A DNA stretch of 64,000 nucleotides from Pseudomonas sessilinigenes (GCF_003850565.1 NZ_CP027706.1:2418001-2482000); one strand, 5' to 3'; numbered from the stretch's first letter, positions 1 to 9,361 are shown. Notes: generated from the letters alone by a model not told the origin. Numbers and translations: made by a program.

Positions 1-398
1 GCCGACAAAGGCTCGCCGCGCTGGCCGTAGAACACCACCAGGGTCGAGCGCTCCTGGCGGATCGGCAGCAGGTCGCTGCGCAGCCAGGCCTGTACCTGGC
101 GGGCCTTGGCCCGTTGGCGTGGCGTCTTGGGATAGACCGGGACCTGGGGGAACAGCTCTTCCAGGTATTCGGTGATGGCCGAGGATTCGGACAGCGCGAA
201 CCCTTCATGGATCAGCGTCGGTACCCGTTGGGTCTGGGACAGCCGGGCATAGTCCTGGCTGCGGTTCTGTTCGGCGTCGAGGTCCAGCGGGAGCATTTCG
301 AAATCGATGCCTTTCTCCCGTAGCGCCACGAATACGGACATGGCATAGGGGCTGGTGAACTGGGCATCGACGTACAGGCGCGGGCGGGAAGCGGTCAC
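1..398 (-). CDS. yfcF: Glutathione S-transferase, YfcF-like (3' end outside window)
   Basis: About 132 residues are visible, starting at a GTG (398-396). An upstream ATG at 403 meets a stop after one further codon, so GTG is the only sensible start. The visible part is the N-terminal thioredoxin-like domain of a GST: a strand and active-site loop, then a VPTL turn, then an SESSAI motif that binds the gamma-glutamyl part of glutathione. The linker into the helical domain holds a QAWLRSDL-PIR stretch typical of E. coli YfcF. This family has modest GSH transferase/peroxidase activity and is linked to oxidative-stress resistance. The C-terminal half lies beyond base 1, so completeness cannot be judged. 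Confidence 0.85.
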   Translation of the reverse strand, partial: MTASRPRLYVDAQFTSPYAMSVFVALREKGIDFEMLPLDLDAEQNRSQDYARLSQTQRVPTLIHEGFALSESSAITEYLEELFPQVPVYPKTPRQRAKARQVQAWLRSDLLPIRQERSTLVVFYGQRGEPLS

Positions 399-617
399 GG
401 CATGATCTCCAATGGGGGTGCGGACACGCTAAGAGATCCCGGGCGAGAAATACAATGCACGATTTTCATGGGCCTATTCTTCGCTGGAATACTGCGCCGA
501 GCGCCAGCTTGCCGATACGCGAGCTGGCGGTACGCCCCCATTGCCGGATGGCCCTTGCGCAGCCGGCAGCGTGCAGGGGATGGGCGCTCCACGTGTCGGT
601 GCGCAGCGCTTGCCTGG

Positions 618-1577
618 CTAGATGTCCCGGCCCAGAAAGCTCTCGCGATCCACGGGTTTGTCCTTCGCTCGGGCCAGGCGCTTGAACACGCGGCCGTCGA
701 TGGCCACCAGGCCCAGGGTGATCAGGGTCATGCCCAGCAGGTGCTTGGCGTGCAGGTGTTCGCCCAGGACCAGGGCGCCCAGCACGATGGCGCTGACCGG
801 AATCAGGAACGTCACCAGCATCAGGTTGGTGGCGCCGGCGCTGGCCAGAATGCGGAAGAACAGCACGTAGGCCAGGGCCGTGGACAACAGGGCAATGCCC
901 AGCAAGGCGGCCCACACCGGCAGGCTCGGCAGGGCCAGGGTCCAGGGTCGGTCCACCAGCAATGCCAGGGGCATCAGCAACAGGCTGGAGGCGCAGACCT
1001 GTCCGGTGGCGCTGGGCAGCGGAGCAATGCCCATGGCCTTGAAGCGCCGGCCGAAGATTCCGGCCAGGGCATAGGACAACGCTGCCCCCAGCACGGCCAA
1101 CTGGGCGCCCGACTGCTCACCGAGGCCGGCCAGGGCATCGGTGCCAATCATGATCGCCACGCCGATGAACCCCACCGTGACACCGGCCAGCTTGTTGCCG
1201 GTGAGTTTTTCATCGGCGGTCAGCAGGTGGGCCACCAGAACTGCGAACAGGGGCGTGGTGGCATTGAGGATCGCCGCCAGGCTGCTGGCGATGTGGGTCT
1301 GGCCCCAGACGATCAGGCTGAAGGGCACCAGGTTGTTCAGCAATCCCATGCCGAGGAACGCTTGCCACGCCTGGCGGTCGGTGGGCAGTTTCAGGCCCGT
1401 GATCCGCAGCACTGCCAGCAGGGCAAGGGCCGCCAGGCACAGGCGCAGCAGGACGATGGTCAAGGGCGGCAGCTCCTTGACGGCGATACCGATGAAAAAG
1501 AACGAACCGCCCCACAGGACGGACAGCACCAGCAACTGGCCCCATTGCGAGGCGCCCATGACATTCTGCTTGGTCAT
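618..1577 (-). CDS. EamA/DMT-family transporter
   Basis: A 319-residue inner-membrane protein of two repeated EamA units of about five helices each, ten helices in all, with no signal peptide. The first unit has the WGGSFF motif just after helix 1 begins and an RLCLAALAL helix. The second has a LSTALAYVLFF helix and ends in a basic tail. I chose ATG 1577 (MTKQNVMG...) because GGGAG lies 8-9 bases upstream; the frame stays open further upstream but that part looks non-coding. Members export small metabolites or amino acids, and the substrate cannot be read from sequence. It is divergent from the LysR gene at 1733, which probably controls it. Confidence 0.88.
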   Translation of the reverse strand: MTKQNVMGASQWGQLLVLSVLWGGSFFFIGIAVKELPPLTIVLLRLCLAALALLAVLRITGLKLPTDRQAWQAFLGMGLLNNLVPFSLIVWGQTHIASSLAAILNATTPLFAVLVAHLLTADEKLTGNKLAGVTVGFIGVAIMIGTDALAGLGEQSGAQLAVLGAALSYALAGIFGRRFKAMGIAPLPSATGQVCASSLLLMPLALLVDRPWTLALPSLPVWAALLGIALLSTALAYVLFFRILASAGATNLMLVTFLIPVSAIVLGALVLGEHLHAKHLLGMTLITLGLVAIDGRVFKRLARAKDKPVDRESFLGRDI

Positions 1578-1732
1578 GCCTGTAGCTCCCGTTTGCCGAT
1601 CGATGATTGAGTCTTGCTCGGATTTTTCGTCGAGTGCTTGTACTTGATATCGTGCTGAGGCCAATTATTCTGGGAGCTTCCAGTCGCTGACAAACCAGTA
1701 TTTTTCGCTGAATGATTAAGGAGGGCTAAATC

Positions 1733-2641
1733 ATGAGCATGGAGTTGCCGTCCCTCGTCGCGTTACGTGCATTCGAAGCCACGGCGCGCCACCTGAGTGT
1801 GACCCTGGCGGCTGGCGAGCTGCACGTCACTCCCGGTGCGGTGAGCCTGCAGATCAAGGAACTGGAAGCGGCCCTGGGCGTGACGCTGTTCGTGCGTCGG
1901 CCCCGGCGGTTGCTCCTGACCGCTTCCGGCGAAGAGTACTTCGCCACCTTGCGAACGGCGTTTCGCATGATCCGCGAAGCCACTGTCGAGCTGGTGGGGC
2001 GCACGCGCCTGGAGGTGCTGGTGCTCAGTTGCACGCCGAGTTTCGCCGTGCAATGGCTGGTGCCGCGCCTGGGGCAATTCGAGGCAAAGAACCCTGGGGT
2101 GGATGTACGCATCAGCGCCTGCAACCGGGTGCTCGACCTGGCTCGCGATGGCATCGATCTTGCGGTTCGCCATGGCTTTGGCCGCTACGACGGCCTGGTC
2201 AGCGAGCGCCTGCTCGACGATCAGCTGGTGCCGGTGTGCAGCCCGCAGTTGCTGGGCCCGGAGGCCCTCCTGACACTGGCCGAGCTGGCGCGCCTGTGCC
2301 TGCTGCATGACGAGCATCGCCATGATTGGCGCCTGTGGCTCGAGGCGGCAGGCGGCGCGTCGCTCGATGAGCATCAGGGGCGGGTGTTCGTCGATAGCAA
2401 CGGGGCCATCGAGGCGGCGAAAGCTGGCCTCGGCGTGGCCCTGGTCCGCCGCTCGCTGGTGGCGCGGGAGCTGGCCGAAGGGACGCTGCTGGCGCCCATG
2501 GCACAGGGCATCGCCAGCGATCTGGCCTACTACCTGGTGTATCCGGCCACTGCCCTCGAACGCCCGGCGGTGGCGGCATTGCGCGAGTGGATGCTGATGG
2601 AGGCGGGGGGCGTTGTTACCGGTGCTGCTTCGCCGTCCTGA
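1733..2641 (+). CDS. LysR-family transcriptional regulator, GcvA-like
   Basis: A 302-residue LysR-type regulator. Residues about 5-64 form the winged helix-turn-helix (LVALRAFEATARHLS ... TPGAVSLQIKELE), with the FVRRPRRLLLT wing typical of the GcvA/AmpR branch. Residues about 90-295 are the periplasmic-binding-protein-like effector domain. A very strong ribosome site, AAGGAGG at 1718-1724, sits 8 bases before the ATG. The gene is divergent from the DMT transporter across a 155-base gap. This is the usual layout for a LysR protein controlling both its own promoter and the neighbour's. The effector is unknown. Confidence 0.9.
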   Translation: MSMELPSLVALRAFEATARHLSVTLAAGELHVTPGAVSLQIKELEAALGVTLFVRRPRRLLLTASGEEYFATLRTAFRMIREATVELVGRTRLEVLVLSCTPSFAVQWLVPRLGQFEAKNPGVDVRISACNRVLDLARDGIDLAVRHGFGRYDGLVSERLLDDQLVPVCSPQLLGPEALLTLAELARLCLLHDEHRHDWRLWLEAAGGASLDEHQGRVFVDSNGAIEAAKAGLGVALVRRSLVARELAEGTLLAPMAQGIASDLAYYLVYPATALERPAVAALREWMLMEAGGVVTGAASPS

Positions 2642-2692
2642 GCGATTCGATTGGCAATGAACGTCGTTCAACTGTTGTACAAGGAGTCAGCT

Positions 2693-3226
2693 GTGCCGCT
2701 ATTCGAAACCCCACGCCTTATCGGGCGCCCGCTGTCTCGCGAGGACTTGCCGGCACTGACGGCAATCCTCAGCGACCCTTGGGTGATGAAGCATTCCCTG
2801 CGTGGCGTGTGCGATGAACAGGCCACCAGCCGGTTCATCGACGAGTGCCTGGTTTGCTACGCCGAACAGGGCATGGGGCCCTGGGCCCTGGTGGAGAAGG
2901 GCACCGGCGAATTGGTGGGGTTCTGCGGAGTCAGTCCCGAACAGGTGGGCGGGGTCCAGGAAGCCAACCTGGGCTATCGCCTGGCTCGGCGTTTCTGGAA
3001 CCGCGGCCTGGCCACCGAAGCGGTGCGTGGCGTCCTGGCATGAGTCTTCGCCCCACCGGGCCTGGACTGCGTGGTGGTCATTATCGAACCGGACCATGGT
3101 GCGTCCTTGCGAGTCGCCGAAAAGGCCGGTTTCAGTGAGTACCAGCAGATACAGTTCCATCAGCGTCCGGTGCGGTTGTATCGCATGGGTGGCCAGCATT
3201 GGCAGGCACTTTGCCTTGACGGTTGA
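2693..3226 (+). pseudogene. GNAT N-acetyltransferase broken by one in-frame TGA
   Basis: The reading frame opens at GTG 2693, six bases after AAGGAG (2681-2686), and encodes an acetyltransferase of the RimJ/RimL type (FETPRLIGRPL start, GYRLARRFWNRGLATEA acetyl-CoA loop). A TGA at 3041-3043 stops it. The same frame then continues without shift for 60 more codons to TGA 3224-3226. That part supplies the missing C-terminal half of the fold, including the LRVAEKAGF motif. A single substitution therefore explains the break. Without readthrough the 116-residue product lacks part of the CoA site and is probably inactive. A sequencing error or a strain-specific nonsense mutation are both possible. 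Confidence 0.8.
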
Positions 3227-3301
3227 GGCGGCATACTGGCCCCGCGGTTCCCGAAGATTCGCCAAAATCACTTTAATTTCAGGTGGTTAGGTGACCGCAA
3301 A

Positions 3302-3631
3302 ATGCGCCATGTGTTGATTACGCTGACTTCGCTTGCCTTGATCGGCGGGGCGTGCAGCGCCCAGGCCCGGGAGCTGGCGGCCAATGACCGGTATGTCTGC
3401 AGCTGGGGCGCAGGCACGGCTGCCAGGGCCCAGGAGCTGAAGTTGTCCGGCGTATCGCTGTATGCGGCGCGGCAGAAGATCCAGGTCTACAAGTTCAGCA
3501 AGGGCTGGATGCGCATGATGGCCCTGGGCATCACCGAGCAGACCTACGACAGCCCGTCGCGGATCAAGCCCGAGGCGTTGCGTAAAAGCTTTTACGATGA
3601 CTGCCTGAGGTATAAGTTGGCCCGTCGCTGA
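3302..3631 (+). CDS. Small exported protein of unknown function
   Basis: 109 residues. The first 22 or so form a clear Sec signal peptide (basic MRH, hydrophobic core, ARA/ARE cleavage region). The mature part is about 87 residues and basic. It holds two cysteines, in YVCSWG near its start and in DDCLRY near its end, that could form a disulfide in the periplasm. I recognise no domain. It lies 75 bases after the broken acetyltransferase and immediately before the deaminase gene, on the same strand, so it may share their transcript. Confidence 0.7.
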   Translation: MRHVLITLTSLALIGGACSAQARELAANDRYVCSWGAGTAARAQELKLSGVSLYAARQKIQVYKFSKGWMRMMALGITEQTYDSPSRIKPEALRKSFYDDCLRYKLARR

Positions 3632-3646
3632 TTGACCGAGGCCGCT

Positions 3647-4084
3647 ATGACTTCCCCCGCCTATTTCATGCAACAGGCCCTGCTTGCCGGGCGCCAAGCG
3701 TTGCCCGGCTGCTTGCCCAATCCACCGGTGGGCTGTGTGCTAGTGCAGGGCCAGCAGATCGTCAGCCAGGGTTTCACTCAGCCGCCAGGCGAGCATCATG
3801 CCGAAGCCATGGCGTTGGAGCGCTGGCCGGGCGACTGTAGCGGGCTTACTGCCTATGTCACCCTCGAGCCTTGTTCATTTCAGGGGCGCACGCCGGCTTG
3901 CGCGCAAGCCTTGGTGCAACGGGGCGTGGCTCGAGTGGTGGTCGCGATGCTCGATCCTGATCCGCGCAATGCCGGGGCCGGTATCCGCATTCTTCGGGAG
4001 GCGGGGATCGAGGTCCAGGTAGGGCTTTTGGGCGCGCAGGCCAAGGAGGATCTGCGGGCCTATCTGCTGGCAGACGCACCTTGA
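3647..4084 (+). CDS. Stand-alone RibD-type deaminase
   Basis: A 145-residue zinc deaminase of the cytidine/deoxycytidylate family, closest in motifs to the N-terminal half of RibD. It has a PNPPVGCVLV substrate loop, the zinc ligand and proton shuttle HAE, and the second zinc motif PCSFQGRTPAC. The RibD reductase half is absent and the protein ends in LADAP. In riboflavin synthesis this reaction deaminates a pyrimidine intermediate. Because a lone paralogue outside a rib operon is unlikely to be the housekeeping enzyme, the true substrate is open. ATG 3647 was chosen over a TTG five codons earlier because the family starts with a short helix before the MQQAL segment. Confidence 0.8.
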   Translation: MTSPAYFMQQALLAGRQALPGCLPNPPVGCVLVQGQQIVSQGFTQPPGEHHAEAMALERWPGDCSGLTAYVTLEPCSFQGRTPACAQALVQRGVARVVVAMLDPDPRNAGAGIRILREAGIEVQVGLLGAQAKEDLRAYLLADAP

Positions 4085-4115
4085 GCCTGATTCAGGGCGC
4101 GAAGCCCCGAGCGCC

Positions 4116-4676
4116 ATGGTGACCCAGGCCGCCCGGGTTGCGGCGATCATCGCCGCCGATCCGCTGCGCCGCCGCTTGCTGCAGCAGGTGCGGGCCCTGG
4201 GGCTTGGCGATTGCTGGATCAGCGCCGGATTCGTTCGCAATGCGGTGTGGGACCACCTGCACGGCCGGGCTTGCTCGCCCCTGGACAGCGATGTGGATGT
4301 CATCTGGTTTGATCACCGGCGCTGTTCTGCCGAGCTCGATCGACAACTGGAGCAAGTGCTGCTGGCGGTGCATCCGGGCGTGAAGTGGTCGGTGAAGAAC
4401 CAGGCCCGCATGCATATGAAAAATGGTGATAGTCCTTATGAGTCCAGTGCCGATGCCATGACTCACTGGCCGGAAACCGCCACTGCGGTAGCGGTCAGGC
4501 TCACTGCCGACGACACCTGCGAAGTGTGCGCACCGCTGGGCCTCGACGATTTGTTGCAACTGGTGATCCGGCCGACGGCAGGGTTCACGCGGGACAAGCG
4601 ACCGATCTTCCTGGAGCGGCTGGGTTCCAAGCATTGGCAGGGCAAGTGGCCGTTGCTCAGGTTGGAAGCCGGCTGA
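4116..4676 (+). CDS. Nucleotidyltransferase-like protein (NTP_transf_6 family)
   Basis: A 186-residue protein of the family annotated as nucleotidyltransferase-like (PF06042). It has an ISAGFVRNAVWD helix, then the acidic SDVDVIWFD strand that corresponds to the metal-binding aspartates of nucleotidyltransferases. Near the C-terminus is KRPIFLERL, with a tryptophan-rich KHWQGKWP segment. The reaction and substrate are unknown for the family. It starts 31 bases after the RibD-like deaminase on the same strand, so co-transcription is likely. Confidence 0.78.
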   Translation: MVTQAARVAAIIAADPLRRRLLQQVRALGLGDCWISAGFVRNAVWDHLHGRACSPLDSDVDVIWFDHRRCSAELDRQLEQVLLAVHPGVKWSVKNQARMHMKNGDSPYESSADAMTHWPETATAVAVRLTADDTCEVCAPLGLDDLLQLVIRPTAGFTRDKRPIFLERLGSKHWQGKWPLLRLEAG

Positions 4677-4827
4677 ACACCTGAGCAGTGCCTGGATGGG
4701 GTTTGGGCGACGGATATCGATTCTTTGTCATGAATATAATTTGTGATGATCAGGATTAAAATGAGTTTGTCTCACTCGTGCCGTGCTATCGACAATGGCT
4801 GCCATTCACACAATGGAGTTGTCTGTC

Positions 4828-7116
4828 ATGGCTTTGGCTCATTCCCTCGGATTTCCGCGCATTGGCCGCGACCGCGAACTGAAAAAGGCCCAGGAAGCGT
4901 TCTGGAAGGGCGAACTCGATGAGGCTGGCTTGCGCGCCGTGGGTCGCGAGCTGCGCCAGGCGCACTGGGCACTGCAGAAAAACGCCGGCATCGAGCTGCT
5001 GCCAGTGGGCGATTTCGCCTGGTACGACCAGGTCCTGACCCATTCCCTGATGTTCGACGTGGTCCCCGAGCGGTTCCGCCCACAGAACGGCCCGGCTACC
5101 CTGCAGACCCTGTTCGGCATGGCCCGTGGTGTCAGCGACACCTGCTGCGGCGGTGCCCATGCCCAGGAGATGACCAAGTGGTTCGACACCAACTACCACT
5201 ACCTGGTCCCGGAGTTCAGCGCCGACCAGCAGTTCCAGCTGGGCTGGGAGCAATTGTTCGAGGAGGTCGAGGAAGCCCGGGCCCTGGGTCACCAGGTCAA
5301 GCCGGTGGTGCTTGGTCCGCTGACCTACCTATGGCTGGGCAAGGCCAAGGGCAGCGACTTCGACAAGCTGGAGCTGTTGGAGCGCTTGCTGCCGTTGTAC
5401 GGGCAGATCTTCCAGCGCCTGGCGGCGCAAGGCGTGGAGTGGGTGCAGATCGATGAGCCGATCCTGGTGCTGGACCTGCCGCAAGAATGGAAGAACGCCT
5501 TCGAGCGGGCCTACAACCTGATCCAGCGCGATCCCCTGAAAAAGCTGCTAGCCACCTATTTCGGCGGGCTGGAGGAGAACCTCGGCCTGGCCGCCAACCT
5601 GCCGGTGGACGGCCTGCACATCGACCTGGTGCGCGGCCCTGACCAATACCCGAGCATTCTCGACCGCCTGCCAGCCTACAAGGTGCTGTCGCTGGGGGTG
5701 GTCAACGGCCGCAACGTCTGGCGCTGTGACCTGGAAAAGGCCTTGGCGACCCTGCGCCATGCCCAGGAGCGGGTCGGCGAACGGCTGTGGGTGGCGCCTT
5801 CCTGCTCCCTATTGCACAGCCCGGTGGACCTGGCCCGGGAAGACCAGCTCGATCCTGAGCTCAAGGGCTGGCTGGCCTTCGCCGTGCAGAAGTGCGAGGA
5901 AGTGGCGCTGCTGGCCCAGGCCGTCAACCAGCCGCAGGCACCGACCGTCCTCAAGGCCTTGGAGCACAGCCGTGGCGTGCAGGCCAGCCGGGCCACCTCG
6001 CCGAGGATCCACAAGCCGGTGGTGCAGGCGCGGGTGGCGGCGATCACCGCTAGGGACAGCCAGCGCCAGTCGCTGTTCGCCCAACGGATCGCCAAGCAGC
6101 GCGCCGGCCTGGCCCTGCCGCTGTTTCCCACCACGACCATTGGTTCGTTCCCGCAGACAGCCTCCATCCGCCTGGCGCGTCAGTCGTTCAAGCAGGGCAA
6201 GTTGAGCGTCGCCGAATACACCAAGGCCATGCAGAGCGAGATCCGCCATGCGGTGCAGATCCAGGAACGCCTGGGCCTGGACGTCCTGGTGCATGGCGAG
6301 GCCGAGCGCAACGACATGGTGGAGTATTTTGCCGAGCAGTTGGACGGCTACGTGTTCACCCGGTTCGGTTGGGTCCAGAGCTACGGTTCGCGCTGCGTCA
6401 AGCCGGCCGTGATCTTCGGCGACCTGAGCCGCCCACGGGCCATGACCGTGGAGTGGATCCGCTATGCCCAGGGCCTGACCGACAAGGTGATGAAGGGCAT
6501 GCTCACCGGCCCCGTGACCATGCTGATGTGGTCGTTCCCCCGGGAGGACGTATCCCGCGAGGTCCAGGCGCGACAGTTGGCCCTGGCGATCCGCGACGAA
6601 GTGGTGGACCTGGAAGCCGCCGGCATCCGTATCGTGCAGATCGACGAAGCGGCGTTCCGCGAAGGCCTGCCGCTGCGCCGGGCGCAATGGCAGCACTACC
6701 TGGACTGGGCCACCGAGGTGTTCCGCCTGTGCGCCTGCGGGGTGCGTGACGAAACCCAGATCCACACCCACATGTGCTACAGCGAGTTCAACGATGTGAT
6801 CGAGTCCATCGCGGCCATGGACGCCGATGTGATCACCATCGAGACCTCGCGCTCGGACATGGAGCTGCTGGAGGCCTTCGAGGCCTTCGCCTACCCTAAC
6901 GAGATTGGCCCCGGGGTCTACGACATCCATTCACCGCGGGTGCCGGATGCCTCGGAAATGGCCAACCTGCTGCGCAAGGCCGCCAAGCGCATTCCTGCCG
7001 AGCGCTTGTGGGTCAACCCCGATTGCGGCCTGAAGACCCGTGGCTGGCCGGAGACCGAGGCCGCCCTGGTGCACATGGTCACCGCCGCTCGCCAGTTGCG
7101 CAAAGAACTGGCCTGA
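4828..7116 (+). CDS. metE: Cobalamin-independent methionine synthase
   Basis: 762 residues. MetE transfers the methyl group of 5-methyltetrahydropteroyltri-L-glutamate to homocysteine in the last step of methionine synthesis, in the cytosol. The N-terminal barrel has [15 protein letters not shown] and PVGDFAWYD. The C-terminal catalytic barrel has [30 protein letters not shown], and the zinc ligands in HTHMCY and [13 protein letters not shown]. The E. coli protein is 753 residues, so length is normal. ATG 4828 gives the [11 protein letters not shown] start and has GGAG at 4815-4818. A second ATG at 4813 is also possible. The expected IDEPA stretch reads IDEAA. No metR gene lies beside it. Confidence 0.97.
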   Translation: MALAHSLGFPRIGRDRELKKAQEAFWKGELDEAGLRAVGRELRQAHWALQKNAGIELLPVGDFAWYDQVLTHSLMFDVVPERFRPQNGPATLQTLFGMARGVSDTCCGGAHAQEMTKWFDTNYHYLVPEFSADQQFQLGWEQLFEEVEEARALGHQVKPVVLGPLTYLWLGKAKGSDFDKLELLERLLPLYGQIFQRLAAQGVEWVQIDEPILVLDLPQEWKNAFERAYNLIQRDPLKKLLATYFGGLEENLGLAANLPVDGLHIDLVRGPDQYPSILDRLPAYKVLSLGVVNGRNVWRCDLEKALATLRHAQERVGERLWVAPSCSLLHSPVDLAREDQLDPELKGWLAFAVQKCEEVALLAQAVNQPQAPTVLKALEHSRGVQASRATSPRIHKPVVQARVAAITARDSQRQSLFAQRIAKQRAGLALPLFPTTTIGSFPQTASIRLARQSFKQGKLSVAEYTKAMQSEIRHAVQIQERLGLDVLVHGEAERNDMVEYFAEQLDGYVFTRFGWVQSYGSRCVKPAVIFGDLSRPRAMTVEWIRYAQGLTDKVMKGMLTGPVTMLMWSFPREDVSREVQARQLALAIRDEVVDLEAAGIRIVQIDEAAFREGLPLRRAQWQHYLDWATEVFRLCACGVRDETQIHTHMCYSEFNDVIESIAAMDADVITIETSRSDMELLEAFEAFAYPNEIGPGVYDIHSPRVPDASEMANLLRKAAKRIPAERLWVNPDCGLKTRGWPETEAALVHMVTAARQLRKELA

Positions 7117-7342
7117 GCGCTGCTGCGCGACCCTCTACCGGAGTTCCATGGGGGCTCTGGTTTTTCAGCTGCTCTTGAGAGTCGGGCGACTCAAGCGTGG
7201 GAGGGCCTTTGGCGGCATCTGATCCGTATTTTTCTTGTTCATCTGCATCTGTTATCAGCACAGCCGAGCTTCGAAAATGGCACACCCGCCCGGCTTCTGG
7301 CTGTAGAGCGGGCCCGCTGCACCCTAATGTTCAGGAGGTCCG

Positions 7343-7426
7343 ATGACCAAGATGGCGTTGTTCTTGTTTGGGTTTCTGGTCTTGACCATCACTCTCGGTG
7401 CGCTTGCCACTATCTCCCCGACCTGA
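7343..7426 (+). CDS. 27-residue hydrophobic micro-protein
   Basis: ATG at 7343 is preceded by a perfect Shine-Dalgarno AGGAGG (7332-7337) with ideal spacing. It opens a 27-codon frame ending in TGA 7424-7426. The product begins MTKMALFLFGFLVL, continues as an almost wholly hydrophobic stretch and ends TISPT, so it would be one transmembrane helix with a short polar tail. It lies between metE and the CPBP gene. I do not recognise it. The strong ribosome site and single-helix composition argue for a real small membrane protein. Confidence 0.55.
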   Translation: MTKMALFLFGFLVLTITLGALATISPT

Positions 7427-7652
7427 ATCAAGGTCGCCCAGGCGGCGGTAGCTCGCTCTTAAGGCGTGCTGCCGTTCCAGCCTCGAGTTTCTCCATTTTT
7501 TTGCTGAATGCCGCTCATCTTCCGTGGTCATGGACGTTGCAGCCGAGCAACGAGTTGCGCCACCCTGGCGGCCCTTCGTTGCAATGGACTGCCGACATGA
7601 ATCCTAGCTTTTCCTTCCCCAGCCACCGGCCATCGATGGGCGAGGGCGGTCG

Positions 7653-8375
7653 ATGATCTCGGCCGCGGCGTCACTCGGGCATTACTTCTTCTACCTGCTT
7701 CCGGGCCTGGGGCTCTATGCCCTGTGGTTCGGCCTGACTCCCAGGCACCTGGTGGGGCTGCGTATCGCGATCCTGCTGCTGGGGTTCATCCTGCTGCGGG
7801 ATGTGATGACACCGTTGCAGTTCTGGTCGTTGGGCCCAGGTGCGCAGATCGGCTTTATCGCCAACCCCCTGGTGTTGGCGGGCCTGGGGTTGTTGTCGCT
7901 GGGTACGCTGGCCTGCCTGGCGCGAATCGCTCCCGAGCTCTGGGCCCTGGTGGTCTGGGAACGTCGTGGGTGGTTGGTGGGGCTGGCCCTGGGGTTGTTC
8001 GCCGGGTTGGCCCTGGGGCTGCCCTTGCGCCTGCATGCCGGTATCGGCCTGGAGCAGGCAAGTGGCTCCTGGCTGCTGGGCATGGCATTGCTGGCCTTGG
8101 GTGGCAATGCCCTGGAGGAAGTGCTGTTTCGAGGCCTGCTCCAGGGGCATCTGGAGCAGGCCTGCGAGCCGTGGCGGGCGGCATTGCTCAGTGCCCTGGC
8201 GTTCGCTGCCTGCCATGGTTTCCTGGCTTTGAGCGTCACCGGCGTGGGCTGGCCGGTGCTGCTGTTCACGCTGTTGGAAGGGCTGGTGTGCGCAGGCTTG
8301 CGCCTGCGCCACGGAGTACTGGCAGCGACCGCGGCCCATGCCACGGTGATCTGGTTGATCGCCGTGCCGATGTGA
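7653..8375 (+). CDS. CPBP-family intramembrane glutamic endopeptidase
   Basis: 240 residues with about seven or eight transmembrane segments. The ABI/CPBP catalytic motifs are present: EEVLFRG at about residues 152-158, where paired glutamates act, a helix with CHGF at about 188-191, and an HATVIW helix near the end. Bacterial members are thought to be membrane proteases that mature or process small membrane proteins, and some are immunity proteins for bacteriocins. A micro-protein encoded about 230 bases upstream is a conceivable partner, which is inference only. The start ATG follows a GAGGGCGG stretch. Confidence 0.82.
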   Translation: MISAAASLGHYFFYLLPGLGLYALWFGLTPRHLVGLRIAILLLGFILLRDVMTPLQFWSLGPGAQIGFIANPLVLAGLGLLSLGTLACLARIAPELWALVVWERRGWLVGLALGLFAGLALGLPLRLHAGIGLEQASGSWLLGMALLALGGNALEEVLFRGLLQGHLEQACEPWRAALLSALAFAACHGFLALSVTGVGWPVLLFTLLEGLVCAGLRLRHGVLAATAAHATVIWLIAVPM

Positions 8376-8390
8376 GCGGTGGCTGGTGGC

Positions 8391-9287
8391 CTATTTGGAG
8401 AACTTGCGCGCGCCGACGACGCAGAGGATGACCGCGATCGTGACCCCGAGCATGCCCAGGCTGACCTGTTCATGCAGCAGGCCGGCGGCCAGGCCCAGGC
8501 CGAAGAACGGCTGCAGCAACTGCAATTGGCCGACGGCGGCAATGCCGCCCTGGGCCAGCCCGCGATACCAGAACACAAAGCCGATCAGCATGCTGAACAG
8601 CGAGACATAGGCCAGGCTGGTCCAGGCCGGCAGGCTGATGCCGCTGAATGTAGCGGGCAGGGTGAACAGGCTCAGGGCGATCATCAGCGGCAAGGACAGC
8701 ACCAGGGCCCAGGAGATCACCTGCCAGCCGCCCAGGGTCCGCGACAGCTTGGCGCCCTCGGCATAACCCAGGCCGCAGACCAGTACCGACAGCAGCATCA
8801 ACAAGTCACCCTGGGGCGAGGCCGTCAGGCCCTGGGCGAAGGCGTACCCCATTACCAGCAGGCTGCCCAGGATCGAGAACAGCCAGAACACCGGGCGTGG
8901 CCGCTCACCGCCGCGGATCACCCCGAATACCGCAGTGGCCAATGGCAGCAGGCCGAGGAACACGATGGAGTGGGCCGAGGTCACGTATTGCAGGGCCAGG
9001 GCAGTGAGCAGCGGAAAGCCCAGGACTACGCCCAGGGCGACGACCGCCAGGGGCAGCAGTTGCTGCATGCTCGGGCGTCGCTCCTTGAACAGCAGCAGGA
9101 TCGCCAGGGCCAGCACCCCGGCGATGGTGGCGCGGGCGACGGTGAGGAACAACGGATCGAATTCCGCCACCGCGACCCGGGTCGCCGGCAGCGAGCCGCT
9201 GAAGATCAGCACGCCGAGAAAGCCGTTGAGCCAGCCGCTGGAGGTTTTTTCCAGCACGGGGGATTGCAGGTTCGATGTCCGTTCCAT
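8391..9287 (-). CDS. EamA/DMT-family transporter
   Basis: 298 residues with ten predicted helices in two EamA repeats. Visible features are GVLIFSGSLPATRVAV at the first helix, TSAHSIVFLGLLPLATA in the middle and LLQPFFGLGLAAGLLHE in the last repeat. It is a likely exporter of amino acids or related metabolites. ATG 9287 (MERTSNLQ) was chosen because the first helix follows it at normal distance; the ribosome site there is weak. It is divergent from a MocR-type regulator 102 bases away, a common pairing in Pseudomonas in which the regulator controls the exporter. Confidence 0.85.
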   Translation of the reverse strand: MERTSNLQSPVLEKTSSGWLNGFLGVLIFSGSLPATRVAVAEFDPLFLTVARATIAGVLALAILLLFKERRPSMQQLLPLAVVALGVVLGFPLLTALALQYVTSAHSIVFLGLLPLATAVFGVIRGGERPRPVFWLFSILGSLLVMGYAFAQGLTASPQGDLLMLLSVLVCGLGYAEGAKLSRTLGGWQVISWALVLSLPLMIALSLFTLPATFSGISLPAWTSLAYVSLFSMLIGFVFWYRGLAQGGIAAVGQLQLLQPFFGLGLAAGLLHEQVSLGMLGVTIAVILCVVGARKFSK

Positions 9288-9351
9288 TGAAGGGGTCTCG
9301 TTTGGGAGGGCAAATTCAGGCCGGCATTGAGGTGGGCCTTGCGTCTGGCTC

Positions 9352-9361
9352 ATCCTAGGAT
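9352..9361. promoter_or_regulatory. Palindrome in DMT/MocR divergent promoter
   Basis: ATCCTAGGAT is a perfect 10-base palindrome in the 102-base gap between the divergent DMT exporter and the MocR-type regulator, 29 bases before the regulator's ATG. It could be part of a regulator site. A palindrome this short can arise by chance. Confidence 0.3.

Noticed and set aside
402..1610. 402-codon open frame on the plus strand
   Set aside because: It lies opposite the DMT exporter and its translation is low-complexity, rich in Gln, Gly, His and Arg, as expected from the antisense of a G+C-rich gene.
3041..3043. TGA read as selenocysteine
   Set aside because: GNAT enzymes do not use selenocysteine, the residue is not catalytic, and no SECIS-like hairpin was identified just after it.
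4731..4743. TGAATATAATTTG as a MetR box upstream of metE
   Set aside because: It matches only one half of the TGAAnnnnnTTCA consensus and no metR gene is adjacent; not strong enough to list.
4680..4827. Cobalamin riboswitch before metE
   Set aside because: The gap is too short and I could not find a B12-box-like sequence or the needed helices.
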